From Hydractinia symbiolongicarpus (taxonomy: Eukaryota > Cnidaria > Hydrozoa > Anthoathecata > Hydractiniidae), in NCBI RefSeq assembly GCF_029227915.1, contig NC_079881.1:21427501-21491500 (forward strand): DNA of 64,000 bases, given 5' to 3'. The translations under genes and the position numbers were made by a program. Of the stretch, positions 25,201 through 61,500 are shown in pieces. How positions within the stretch are numbered: position 1 is the stretch's first letter; each line of letters starts with the position of its first letter. Under the pieces are notes generated by a model. That model did not search any database. It was not told where the DNA came from and worked only from the letters and a program-made list of their open reading frames with translations.

Positions 25201-28200
25201 ACCAAGTTGATACTCATTCAATAACTGTTGTAGCTGTGCAGGATTCAGCGCGGAGAAGTCCATTCGCATTTGCTTCCAGTCAAACTAAATAAAGGGATTA
25301 ACAATAAGAAGCGTACTTTTCTTGGATGGTTCAACATTTTAAACATAGGATGGCTGGCTACTCAGAATTTTTGAATAATAATTTTTCACAAAGTAAGAGA
25401 AACACCCACCTGCATTATCTGAACTTTAGGTGTTGATAACAAATCAACAGCAGCTAAAAACCTTGACATATGTTGCTCAAATGGTTTTGCCAATCCATTG
25501 CTTTGTGCCCAATCTTCTAAAACATCCAAGTTGCCGCGCATTTGCACTCCTTTTGTCCAACGCAAGAACTTCCCCCCGGGTGCTTTTTCCATGAGTGTGT
25601 TGAACAGCGAAGCATTTGAGAAGAAGAACAGGTAGGCAAAGAGCTGTGAAATGATTTGTGGATGCACTTGATACTCCTTCGCTGTTTCAAAAATGCTGTT
25701 AAAAATATTGACAATTTTTTCAATGGCAGGATGAACTGATTGTTGCTTGTTGTCGTTTTCATTTTCTGCTTCTTCAGCTTGAAATGGATTGATATCAATA
25801 ATGGAAGGCAGAGCTACATATAACACCTAAACAAAAAATCTTTAATATAATGCTCGCCATATGCGTTCGTGTGTTTAATAAGTAATTTCACGCATCTAAA
25901 TTGTTTGTAAGATTTCTTTTTGTCAAATATTTTGTTTTGCCATTTTAGTCTTTCCATAGCCTTTTGGAAATTTATAATGTCATCCCAAATTTAAAGCTTA
26001 ATTTTCCAGTTTCCACTGCTACAATCAATTGCACAAAATTGTATGTTCTTGTATAATATTATGTAACCGCGATGTATAAGATATTGTGACTTTTAAGGTC
26101 ACAAGTTTTTTTAAATCAAATTAGTTTCATTTGACGAAACTAGTAGCAGTTGCTTATTGAATCAATTTTAAAAGAAATTAAAAGCAGATCCCAACATCTC
26201 TGCACCCACTACATTTTATATATCTTGCAATTCACAACCATTCCTCAGTTATAAACATTACCTGGAACGTAAAAATTATTTATCATAGTTTTTCAATGTT
26301 ATGACAAAACTCTCACCTTGGTTAAATGATACACTGTCTGTTGAAAAGTAAACATGATGACTTCTTCAAGGACGGTCAATAACTCTTCATCGGCAGTGAG
26401 AAGAGCTTCCTTACTCGTCGTCACTTTCTCTTGTGGTAGCAAATAGTCAGTTAGGTTACATTGGAGAAAATGTAACATTTCCAAAGCACTGGCCATCCAA
26501 AAAAGAACTGGTTTCAATTCAGGTAAAACACGGTCCAAAAGACGGGCAGGATCTTCCTCTCTAAATATAAAAATTAACATGTAAAGTAAAATATGCGTTC
26601 GTTTATAGCCATTCAGCTTCTTTTTTGCTTTGTTCCAAAAATTACCAATTATTGAGTTCAGCCTGGTTATTTTTCTTCAATCTATTTCAACCTGCCTCTA
26701 AAATTGCAAATTCAGTTTGTTGCAGCCTTTTTGTCTATTTTTTTAACCATCAAAGTTTTTCGCTTTCAAGTTTTCTTGCGATAATATTTGCCACTTTCTA
26801 AAGTCTCTTTTAAGCACAAACCCTGAAGGAAAATCCGTAAAATTAAAATTCAGCCTAAATTAAAAAAGACAACTATTTAATTTCAAGAATATTAACATAC
26901 GAATCACTTAGTTGTATATAATTAACAACAAGAATATTATCCTCTGCTTTAAATAAGCGAAAGTTTGGTTAAAAAAATGCAACTTACTTTACAGAACTTT
27001 GTTTTCCAATTTCCTTGGTTTTTTCCTGAAAGAAAGTAATAAAAGTTTTTAAAATAATATAAAATATCAGCCTAACTTCAGCTTGTGGCTATTTGCATTA
27101 GGTCAGTGAGATGGTATGGCACCACTGCTTGTGACGTAATAAAGCATGTTTATTTTGGGCCACCTGTCTTCTGATTAGCCTGAAAATTTATATGTAGAAA
27201 CACATGATAAGTCAATGCAGAATATGTAGCTTATGATAACGAATGTGTTTATTTTGTAACTTGTAATTGCCTGCTTATAATCATAATGTGAAGAGAATGG
27301 AGCTTTAGAATTCAAAAAGGAAGAAAATAATGTTACATTATGAAAAAATACCAACTATAGAGGACACAGATGAGAATTGTTACTTTCAAATAAAAACATA
27401 CATTTGCCATGGGTGAACAATGTATAATTATTTAGCAATATAGTGCTGCTGTGTAAGCTATTCGAAATTTGCATGGCCTACATGTTGACCTTTCCTTAAT
27501 ATTCAACAACTGTGGTTAATGTAACTGGTGTGGTATACATTTCACAATTTATTGCTTTTGATGTACATACACACTTTTAGAGATTTTGTCCAATTGTTAA
27601 GTGGAAAATGCTGTCAAACAGAAACCAACCTTTAACATGCATGGTCAGTCATGTGATGTGTGCATATTAGGAGCAAGATTTTTCACAAAATTTTTTTCTT
27701 TTTTTTTTAAATATCATTTGGCATAATAAAACCTAAATATTTGGTTGAGCCTGGCATTTCTTTTAAGGTTTGGTGTGATACAAAAACAAAATATGTCATG
27801 TTTGTACCTATATTTTCGTAAGCACAATAAAATGCAGTACTGCATCATATATACGGAAATTCTTTTATTGTGAGTAAATAAGCCTTTTTCCTAACGCACT
27901 AAAGAACTTTTGTAATTTTGTCTTTCAAACTGTTGTAAGTATAAGTTTCTTAATGTTGTGGGTTTTCTCAGGATGCTGTTATTTATCAAATTTTGAGCTT
28001 TTTCCTAAGTTATGAAAACAAGAAATAGAGCATGTTTCACATTTTCCAAAGCCTTCGTACAGAAGAAAAACACCAACAGAGAAACACATACAGTTGGTGG
28101 TTACATGTGATTAGCAATAAGATAAACAATTACCGTATAAATACAAACAAAAATTTTGCTTTAAAATGAATGAGCATGAAATTTCACGTAATTTATTTGA

Positions 28201-31200
28201 ATTGCCAATCAAATTGAAATGCATTGGGAGTTTCAAATGCAACATTATAATTTCAGAAAGAAAAAAAATCAAACAACTATAAATTTAAAATGCACTGAAG
28301 CGAACAGAAAACATTATTGAGTTTTTCCTTTAAGAAATTTTCTCTTAAAATGCATTTACACTATCTGGTACCTTGTACCTCCCTCATTCCTCATGATAAC
28401 AGAAAAAAAGTATAAAAATTCCCTTTCTAACTTAAAAATCTAATCTAAGAATTTTTCAATTTCCTATTTATTCCAATCCACTCAACCCCTTTCTATTTTC
28501 TGCGTATAGAAAGTATAAAAATTTGCAACAAAAATTTAATTTATCCTGTTTTTTAAAATAAAAAAAAAATTATTAAACCATGGCAAATTCACACATTCTG
28601 CATTGAGTTAATTTTTCGCATTTATTTCATGTTTATTTAAAAGTAATATTTACTTTTCTGTATTTATTATTTACCAATACTTATAATAACTGTGCCAAAC
28701 AACGAAGATAAAACAAGGATAATTTAATGCAGAACCAAAGTCAAGATATTTTTGTCATCATGAAATGAACACAATAGTTGTTAGCACAAATTTAAAAATT
28801 TGCATAAATTTGAAAAAAACTTATTACTTACCCACGCAATACCTTGGAGTCCACTTGAAATTTTTAATAGAAGTTTCCGTGTTTGGATTTCAGTGAAAGT
28901 GGCAGCGGAGTGTTCAATTGCCATCATAAAGAAGTATGCAGGTGTTAATTTAAAACCTAAAAACAACAATGTGCCTAAATCTCTATGGATCTCTAAACAT
29001 GCATATTTTTAGCAGATGGCAGAAAATAATACTCTTTTGTAGACATAATTTATTGTAATTCTACCTCCTGTTGGTTCATCTGCAATATCAATGATGGTGT
29101 GAAGCAGTTCCTCTTCATCTTTTATTGCATATGCCAGCTGCAACTTACTTTTATTAACTTGCTTACGAGGAGCAAGATTTGTATGTCCTTTCGAGAGAAA
29201 TGCATCATCAGAAGACACATCTGAATCTTCATCACTACCCTCTGTGTTTTCTGAAAAAATAGGGGCTTCAATCAGCTCAACTTGGACAGCTTTATCGTCT
29301 GAAGGAGCTTGATCAGTTCTTGTTTTATTTGGTATTGCATAAAGATCTTTCACATCCCCTAAAACTGATGATGAGTTAGCTGCATTTCTTAAGGTATCTA
29401 CCCAAGTTAAAGAAAATGCAGGCTTGTTTAATTGGGTTGGATCTTTGAAAATAAACAAGTACTGCTTTCCAAAGCCGATTAAATAGCCAGGTTTAACCAA
29501 TGTTGTAGAGGAGATCTGTGCACCATTTATAGTGATGTCTGCACCATTGGCAGGCTCAATAAATACTAAAAAGTTTATTTCATCCAAGTTTGTTTCAGCT
29601 GGTTCTTCTTCTAATTTTACTTTTTTATAAATCCAACAATGAGGAAGAAGAATATCAGAAGCATGTAGAGATATATTGCATTGTTTTTCTTCTCCTTCCA
29701 TATAGGGACCAACTATGACAGTTGGATCATCTAACTTATGAATAAGAACATCTGAAGCATCTTTACATCCATGAATAAGCAGCAAATATGGTGTGTAAAG
29801 CGGTGCCATGTTTTGGTCCTGGCCAACCTGGCGGCTTGATATCCTATCACTTTTTGAATGAGGAGACAATGGTGCAGGTTTAAATTCTGACTTTTCAGTA
29901 TTCGGAGAGGTGTGTGCAGCTCCATCACCACCACTTACAACACTTGAGTGATCAGAGTCATCAAACAGGCTAGTCTCAGAGTTACTACGGCCCATTCTGT
30001 CAGCAGTATTAATGAAAAAACAAGAGCTTTCCACATCAATTCTCCTTCTTAACTCAAATCGCCTTGATCTACCATTAGTTGGTTTCCATAAAGATTGCAA
30101 AACCAGAGGTTTCTCATTTTCATGAATAGCACGAACATACTCAGTTGTCCACTGTGGCTGCTCTTCATTAATGCTTTCAGTTTTCTTAGTTTTACTCTGT
30201 TTTTTACTCCCTTTTGTGGATGTGGCACTTTCAGATAATGTAAATTGGCCCACAACATCACAAAGGACATAGTCTTTAGGATTACCATCTTCAAACCCAT
30301 ACTTTTCCAGTGCCATTCTAACTACTTCCTGTGATGTGGATATTGTTGACACCCTGACTGCCTTGTAATTCGAACCTTTTGAAACATGATCACCAAAAAC
30401 TTTTAGAATACCAGGTGTTAATTTATTTGTGGATAATTCAGTGCGACCCAATGTTCCATCTTTGTTTATATCTTTTTTCCTTTGTCCTTTCAACATATTG
30501 GAGAATGATTTGCTTCTTTTTTCTGCTGGTTTTTCTTTGTTTGATTTTCTGCTTTTCTTTTTCTTTTTATCTATGGATGTTTTGATGTCTAATTGGGGTG
30601 GATTATTATCTTGCTCAAAAAAGATAGAAGAATTAGAAAATGACAATTTTCTGTTTGTTTTTTCTTCAGTCAACTCACTTTCAGTAATTTCCTCAATGTT
30701 GTGGTAGGAATAAGGATGATTTGTGTCAGGATTTTCAAATTCTGGTGTTGCTTCAACACTTGCTTCAACACTTTCTGTCACAGTTTCTGTGATGGGGAGG
30801 AATTTGTTGTCATATAAGGTATTGCTTTGGGTAATTTCAGCATCAGTTATATCTAGGAACGAATCTGGTAAGGAATAATCTGGAGCAGAAACTTCTGCTG
30901 CAACAATTTCGGGTTCAACTGGAATTGGTGAATTTACACGATCTTTGGTTGAATGATTTTCGGGATTAACTAATATAGATGATCCAACATTAATTTCCCC
31001 CTTAGTGTTAGTCAATTTTTCACTCTCTAAGGGATCAGAAAAGCATACCGACTTTTCTTCTTTTTCAAGATGGGGTGCTGCAACTGTAAGAAGCGTTTTT
31101 GGAGAAGTTGTATCTTCGTATTCGTCGGGTGATTTATCTTCTTCAGAAAAGGGAGAAGACTCTACAGTATTTGCATTAACATCTATAATATCAGCTTCGA

Positions 31201-33848
31201 AAATTTCACCACCATTGACATGACTTAATTCATCCTCACTACTCAGTAATTCATTATCATTATCAAGGTTTTTAACATTTTTATCTTTACGCTTTTTAGA
31301 TTTTTTCTCTGAGTTAGACTTATTCTTTTTCTTGTCCGTCTTTTCACTAGGATCCTTTTTGTGAACACCACCAACACTAAAACTAAACAACTTCTTCTTT
31401 TTTTCTGATTTAGTTACACCGTTCTGATGTGAAATTATTGCTCCTGGATCCTCTATGTTGTGTTCGTTGTGATTGCTTATGTGGTCCAAGTCTTCAATTT
31501 TATTCTGAAGAACAAAGCGTGGCACATTTCTGGTACTAATGGCACGAGCTAATGGACACTCTTTTAGTTGCAACAATGTCACTTGTTCTAAACAAAAACG
31601 TAAAGCATAGCAAAATTACACAAATTAATATATGGCTAGCTAGTTAAAAAATAGCTGGCTGACTACATAGCTTTCCAGAACAAGCCTGTTAGAATGGTTT
31701 TTGACTGAGTAGTGAACTAAACCACTTAAAAACATGCGTGTTCAAGTGTCACATATGATTGTTTAAAATGACAAGTTTTGAAGTGATTGGCAATTGATAA
31801 ACAAAAATCAAAGCACAGCGACTCGTTTTAGATTTTTGAACGACTAATTGCTACTATTTCTAAAATTGTTTTTAAGTCACGTGATAATAACAACACACCC
31901 CCACGGTGCTTGGAAGTCTTATAAAAGACAATTTCTAAAGTTACTAATAAAATAAATTTATTTTTTTGCATATATTAAGAAATTGTGCAATATCTTTTTT
32001 TATTGCTGACAGTTTATCATTCAAATCGTACACAACTTACCACCATCGCTGATCTCGTAGAGAGAATATTGTTTATCTTCCTGTAGACTAAATTTTTCTA
32101 CTAGCTTTGGTATTAACTCTCCTACGGTTGTTTTGTTTGTAAGTTGAACAGCTTTTGTCAGTTCACTCTCACCATCCACGATATAATAAAAACGTAAAGC
32201 TCCTTCAAAATCCAACTCCTACAAAAAATAACAATAACGATAATAAGTCAGCGTCTATTAACTTGTTTCGTCATTATTTAAGTAGAATTTTTATAATCAA
32301 AATTTTATTCTCAGTTTATTTCTAAGGAGCAAGTTTGAATAACTAAATAACCGAACATACACGGGAAGATACAGTTTTGTACATTTTCACCCCAATGGCC
32401 TTTTCTTTCCCGTCTAAGGTACAGGCAAAGCGATGGAAAGCTTATTTTCTGTCAATATATTTCACAAAACAAACGAGAATTGTTTAGTTCGGGAGACGAG
32501 ATTTACCATATATGGTAGTAAAGTACATATATGTATCCTGTTGAGTGTGATTAAAATGCTTTTTATGTTTCTTGTTTGCACAGAAAAAGCTATTTAGTAG
32601 CTATTACGTTTGGATAACGGTGCATCCTAATTTACACGTGGTTAAAGTTTTCTACATACGCACACCTAGAAACTAGACAAAGTCGGATGCAACCCAGCTT
32701 ATTATCATTGTTGCCTGTATATTATGATTTTTGTCTCTATTAAAGTGTCTAAAGTCGTAATTAAATTTAAAAAAATATTATACCTAAATGCTTAAACCTT
32801 GATTTACCCTTCAACTACTCTCGTAATCCAGGTATTTTTGCTTTTTCAAAATAAGAAAAGAGTTCGAATTTTTTCTCGCTATCTTTTCCCTCATAATAAA
32901 AAAGCAAAAATCCTCTGGGGACGAGAGTTCACTTTTTAACAGTGACATTAAAGCTTGAACTATTTTTTGTGCTGATAATCCAACAATTGAACATCAATTG
33001 AAACGACTTGGTTCTTGTATTATGTACTTACTTACCTCGATAAGAATAAAGTGATCTCTTAAAACGCCATAAAAACTTTGACACGATCGATTAAATTACT
33101 TCACATTTATATTTTTAAAGACAAACAGAACTTATAAATAAATATTTTTCTCTATTTGAAGATCTTTATCTCAATAACGCGCATACCAAAACATCGTAAT
33201 TGCGCAATTGTGTTACTGCTATTATTATTGTCCATTTTATCGCTTTTGCTCTTTTTTTAATAAACACCCGAGCTAACTATACGGGGAGATATTAAGTACC
33301 AGAACGAAATTGTTTTAAATTTCTGCAAAAAAAACAAACAATAAACATCCACCGATCTCGTTCCCTGGGCTTCTTTTGTGTCGAAATTTAATATAAAAAA
33401 CCTAGCAAGCTCTGGAAACGAGTTTCAACATGTACCTGATTGAGTCGTTTCGTTTATGAGTATCTGTATAGTAGTTTGAAACTTGACAGTATTTATACAT
33501 TCTTGTTTTGTAAATTTTTGGCAACTGCACTGAGTAATTTCGAAGTTGTTTTATAGACTGTTTCTTGCTAGACATACTCGTAAATAAATAAACTTTAAGA
33601 TTTATCTTAAAGAGGTTTGGGAACGAGAATGGGAAAATCAAAACTTAAATCTAATGCGTCTAACGCTTGCATCTATTAGGGTGTCCTTCGAAAGTCGAAT
33701 AATTATAAATAACCTGAAATTCTGAATCTTGAAACTTCACAGGTAAATATCCTTCATTCAGAATCATCGGGATTTCTTCGTTTGCATCGTATTCCTTCCA
33801 AGACTTTGTTCTCTGCAGTTTCTGTTGCAACGGGTATTCCACCTCCAT
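22253..33848 (-). CDS. RADIL: RADIL-like Ras/Rap effector: two RA domains, FHA, DIL, PDZ
   Basis: Coding exons, minus strand: 33848-33714, 32218-32041, 31587-29065, 28956-28832, 27025-26988, 26560-26317, 25826-25410, 25284-25137, 24924-24763, 24301-23814, 23568-23503, 22801-22728, 22352-22253. All junctions are GT-AG and in phase, giving 1,565 aa. Domains: RA-like fold 1 at about 46-130 (LDFEGALRFYYI...RFVLQNK, afadin-like); a charged Ser/Lys/Glu-rich linker; RA2 at about 495-620 (GILKVFGDHVSKG, YVLCDVVGQ, SRRFELRRR); FHA at about 700-820; DIL at about 945-1270 (KLTPAYFFMMAIEHSA, PVLFWMASALEML, QLFAYLFFF); PDZ at about 1465-1555 (RGERGLGLGLIDGM, GIYVRTIVPNTPASE, GDQILAVNG). RADIL binds Rap1 and promotes integrin-dependent adhesion and cell migration. 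RA2, FHA, DIL and PDZ all look like RADIL rather than afadin. The extra N-terminal RA domain is not in the vertebrate RADIL that I know. A polyadenylation signal (AATAAA) overlaps the stop codon. The gene looks intact. Confidence 0.9.
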
Positions 33849-35894
33849 GTTTCAACACCGATTTCACAATTTCACAAGTTTTTAGTTAATTTACAAGCAC
33901 TCTAAAAAGCAAAAACAGGTAGACTGTGTCTTTTAGATTTCTTTTATTCGTGTCGGAAACAAACGTCATATGAAAGTGATCAGCTTATATCTTTAAAGTT
34001 TCTCAAGCCTGCTTAAAACGTCCATCAAGAATATCTACCACGTATAATCTTGAATATTTTTTGACAATTTAGCCAAACTCTTCGAGGGAGTTTCTTGTTA
34101 AAGAAAATTATTATGAGGACAACTAAATTCTTTCTGCTTTTCGCGTTGTAACTATTACAACATTAGAGACCTTCGAAAGTAATGAGAATTTTTTTAACAA
34201 TCACATTAATCATAACAGACGTTTAAAAATTTAACAAACGCAAATCCATAGCGGATAGAAAATGATTGGAGCGATAAGCTAATAAATCGTTGTAAAACAC
34301 TCCGACATAAAGATTCTCACATAAAATAACATTCAAATGTAATTGGGCAAATAACTTTCGCCCAACTTTTATCTGCTACAACAAGAAAATTAATACGTTA
34401 ACCCAAGGTTATCTTATTTTCAACATTCAACATTAACTATGAACCAACAAAATGTTGGATGTTATCTGAGAAGAGTAGATAGACTGTTAATATGGTTCTG
34501 TGATGTGGATGACTGGCAAACCACGTTCCCAGGTCTTTTTGTTTTTTCAAATCCAACTTTCACTTTTCATTTCCATTCTGTCAGCATAAGGCATATAAGA
34601 GTCATGGTAGCGAGGTTGCTCTTTACTTTTGGTTATCCCTATCAAACGGAAGTTTGATATAGATAAACCCTAGAAAAGACTCCAATAAATTTTGCATAAC
34701 AAATACAAAAAATGTTAAGAGAGTTTCCAACCCCATATTCCTGAGGACATTTTACCTGACTGATGATAAACTCAACATAGGATCCGTGTTGAAGACTGAG
34801 GAAAAAAGTTCCTGGGAACGAGGATGATTCTAACACATCAAAAAATTATGTACGTTGTGAAAATTGTAAATTAACACTGCATCTATTTTGTAAGCAGTTT
34901 TCAATTCTCTATAAAATCATTTAAACCAAACTTGATGCTGAAGGCACTCTGGTTTAACATTATAGCATAATTTTACCATAATATGGTAAAAGAAGAAGAT
35001 GTACCACACAACAATAATCTGTACTTTTTGCACCGTCAAACCAAGATCCGAGGAATAACATCTGAGTAAGCATGAAAAATACTGGTTAAAACCTTTTTTA
35101 GATGATGACGAGTTTTATCCAACCATCAAAAGTATATATATATCTATCCATGGGAAAATCTCTTACCCATTAAGATATCCTTTATTACCAAAATTCAATA
35201 AGTTGCATGCATTGGAAAATAAAACCTTCGTTGATGTTCTAACATGCAAGGGCTTTGTAGGTCGTTTGAAGAAATATAAACTTTATATCAATCCCGGTGG
35301 AGAGCTATGTTTTTATTGCAAATCTTTGGGATCAGATAAAAAGCAGGATCTAAATTAATACCGCTTTGGTAGTGGAAAGTAAATGAGGAAAAAAAGTATT
35401 GTTTTTGAACAGCAAGTAACGTATTTATGAAAAAATTCTAATATTCTAAAGAATACCAATTTTTATACGCATGATAATACTGTTGTTTCTCAAAGCACAT
35501 TGTCCACTTTGTTTTAAGGCATTCCTTCGTGTATGATCCATCACAAATTATTTTACCATGATGCATATTATGAAGGATATTTTGATATCCGCTAAGCACC
35601 ATGCAATGAAGAATTAAGCTTAATTATTATTGGCTGATTGCTAAGCTCGGCCTCAAAAGAAAACGGCCGGGAGATTTCATTTAAACAGAAAGCCATTAAA
35701 ACAACGGTTGTATTGAAGTAAAGGCCATAACATATTCCGAAGAAAATTACTGAAACACTTAGATCAAGAAAAAAACAAATTTTTTCTTTTTGATAAATGT
35801 ATTTATGATAAACGCAGAAGATATACAACTAATAAAGGTTAAACAATACGTCTCAAAAAACACGTCATCGGCACGTCACTAGCACGTCGTTTCG
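33849..35894. other. intergenic between RADIL-like and NUDCD3 genes
   Basis: About 2 kb holding the RADIL-like promoter and 5' UTR and the 3' flank of NUDCD3. Both genes are on the minus strand. No further exon or named repeat is recognised. Confidence 0.5.
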
Positions 35895-58087
<22,193 letters not shown>

Positions 58088-58260
58088 TATGAATTTATGG
58101 AAATCGGATAATTAAACCTATACTCCAAAATCTAGATTTATTTACTTGGATTATAATTGCAGTATGATGTGCAACGCTGGTGTGTTTCGCTTCGTTTAAA
58201 GGCAATACTCTAAAACAACCTTCCCTTTACAACATCACTGAGGTGCGAGTATAGAAAATG
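58088..58260. promoter_or_regulatory. divergent NUDCD3 / RPL10 promoter with a TOP-like start
   Basis: The NUDCD3 ATG (58,087, minus) and the likely first exon of RPL10 (plus) are only about 130 bases apart. An acCTTCCCTTTac pyrimidine tract at 58,218-58,230 resembles the TOP start of ribosomal protein mRNAs and is followed by a donor (ctgag|gtgcga) at 58,243. A matching acceptor (ttcttag) sits eight bases before the RPL10 ATG. Confidence 0.5.
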
Positions 58261-58576
58261 TCTACCTGATTATTTTAACCTTCTTATATCTAGAACATTC
58301 TTTGTAAACATCTTTACTTTATTTGCTGGCATTATTTTTAAATGCATTAGTATACGACTTCTGATTTCATTTTTGCACAAGTCATAGTTCTTGGTAGTCT
58401 GTCGTTACACAGATTTCAGGCCGTTAGCTACTTTCAATTTACGTATACGCTGTTATTTTTTTGCGTAAAAAACACCTGGATAACAATTCATTACAAAATC
58501 TCTTACTTCATGCGAAATGTATATTACCATAAAGTTATATTAAAGTTAAATTATATTGTTATTCTTAGGCTAAAAG

Positions 58577-61500
58577 ATGGGGCGCCGTCCAGCCAGATGG
58601 TATGTATCTTTAGTTTTATAATAACTTCTGTTTTTTAAAGTGTGACATTCTAATATCACTCTCAACCTAAAAAAAAATGTAAAAATACTGGAACTAGAAA
58701 ATTAAGCTTATTAGCGTATGATCCGCCAACTCCGTGAAAAAAACACATTTAACGTCCTTATATCCATATCGTCAACATATCGGTTATTTCAAACTTTTAT
58801 TATCGTAGCGCTATCTGTCGCGGACCGTTCATGGGGTATGACAAGAAAAAAAATACATTTATTTGTGGACAAATAAGCCGGATCCGACATGTACTATCAT
58901 CCGGTAATGCCGTGATGGATCCTTCAACTCCGTGAAATTTGAAAAACACGTTTGCTTTCTGATGAGGACCCTCAGAAAAGTTATATATAACATGACCATG
59001 ATTATAATCAATTAACTGAGATAACAATATACATCAAAAATGAACACCGTCGCGCTTCACTTGAAAATCACAAAAAGGTGTAGCCAGCTGAACCTGCCGC
59101 CAAATTTTTGTCATGCGCGAGTTCCGACACCCCTAAAATGATTAAGTGGTAGTATCAAACCCCCCTGAATCGAATTCATTCATTAAAAATGGTAGACAGA
59201 GCTGTGGTAAGTTGTAGGCTTCGAAAGCAGTTTCGTGGAGTTATCGGATTCGTCCGTCATATTGATTTTTCCCTGCAGCGTGAATAGCTGAAATCCATTA
59301 TTAAAAACAACAAATAGTGCCACACAAGGTTTGGGCCATAAGTTACCAATCTGCGATGCAAATAAGACGATAATTGGTCAAAATTATCTGCAAAGTGGAC
59401 AGATTTAATTCAAATAAATATTGTATTGCGAAACACAATGATTTCGAAGTATTTACAACAGAAAGTTTATGTTCGCTTAGTTAGACTACGAGAAGCCTAA
59501 TTAAACTACATCAAGTTGCCTAACTAAACGACTCGCCTAATTAGGTCACGCCACCTAATTAGGTGTTTATCCTGACTGTTTTCATTTTTTACGCACAAAT
59601 AATTTTGTTATATGTGCGGGTCAAAAAAATGTTGTAAACCTTGTTCTGGTATCATATTTGTTGATATTTTTATGTTAATTTTTATAATTCCTTCTCTTTT
59701 TTCATCTTACTTTCATTTCCATTTCTTTATTTCAAAAGCTCACCAAGGTCAACAATATTGTACCTCAGTTTATTGTTGGCCACCTGCATGATATTTACCA
59801 CCGCATGATAAATCATTATCCTTATTGTCATAAATTACCCAAGGAATATCTAAAACGCCTTTTAAAATTTTTTGAGCATCACTGCATGAAAATTTTATGT
59901 TCTCTGAAAATTTTATATTCAGTGCTAAGTTGAGTCCAAACCAAAACGTATGGTTTTTTGTCATGTAATGTTCTCTAAGAATACATTGTGATACATAATT
60001 AAAGGATTTCTTGTAAAGTGTTTTTTATGTCTTCCAAGACCAGTTTGCATGCAAAAAATATTACATTTTTTTATGCATAGCCACAGAAGGTGTTTTTTAA
60101 TATCTTTGTTCTTATTAGTCATAAATTTCCAAAGGAAAATCAAAAAAGCCTTTAGGAATGTTTCGAGCACATTACTGCATTGACATTTTGTTTTTTGCTC
60201 TATTTCATCAAATTTTTGACCAACTTTAACACTGCTCCCCTTGCACTTGCTTCATGGACATTAATTCCAGGGCTGTTGGCCTTACTTATTTTTGTCTGTG
60301 TAAACAGAAAATAAAATTTTCACAGGGAATGCAATGAGAAAGTTGTGATGGCTTTAATTATTATATTGTAATAAGGGAATTGTTTTTTAAAATAACCTTC
60401 AAACAATGTTTTCCACAGTAAAATGAGCACAGGCTCTCCTAATGGTGCAGAGGCAAAATAATAAAAATTTTCTAAAAATAAATCTGTGCTGCGGTAACGA
60501 TAAACTGAAGTACCAATTCATTCAGCCCAACAGTTAATTGGGCATTAATGGTGACATAACCTAATTGTCAATGGGTATTGCTTAAGTGGCTATTGCTGTC
60601 TGTTTAGTCTCTTACTACTACTGGGACAGAAAATGTAAAGACCAGAACAGACTGTCATGATTAAGGAACCAATAAAACCATAAATGACCCCTAAAGCACG
60701 AAAATTCTCAAAATCTAATTTATATTTTGAATCTATGGTCACTAAGTAATTTGATCAACAATTTTCATAAGTAATTTGTTGTCCATGCGGGGTTTGACAA
60801 ATTATTTTTTCTTGTGTTAGTATTCTTGCACGAAATTTATATTTATTACGTTTGTTGATGGCTACATATAGAACTCTGGAATAGTGTTTCTTCTTACCAT
60901 TTAATTGCCCTCTTAGCAAATGATTTAGGCAATTTAATGGTAATATCAAAACAAAGAATTATAAAAATTTAGGATTACAGGAAGGGTTTAAATAGGTGTT
61001 TAAATGTGTTTTTAGCACATTTTCTTTAAAGTGCCATATGTTAAACTTAAATGATTTCTAATTTTTTGCATTTTAGTTACCGTTACTGTAAAAACAAACC
61101 ATATCCCAAGTCAAGATTTTGTCGTGGTGTACCAGGTAATGCAAAAGTGTAGTTGGCGTAGTTCTCAAGGATTAAGTGATTTTTAAAATTCGACAGGGTG
61201 TAATCTAGAAATGTGAAAAATAACCTTTGAATCCAAATTAAGAATTTTATTAGGGGTCTTTCAGATGGTGTCGAAAAAGATGTAACGTTTAAATAAAATA
61301 TGTGTATGATAATTTGAGTTAATGAATTGGGAAATGGAAAACACTAGATTACACTCTGTATTTGAATAAAGACTTTAAACACCGATTGATGTTAAAATGC
61401 AGTAAAAATAATGCATAGCCAAATTCTCTTCATTATGTATTAATTGCATGAAGGGCCAGACACTATGCAATAATAATTTGTAATGCTAAACAGGGGTTGT

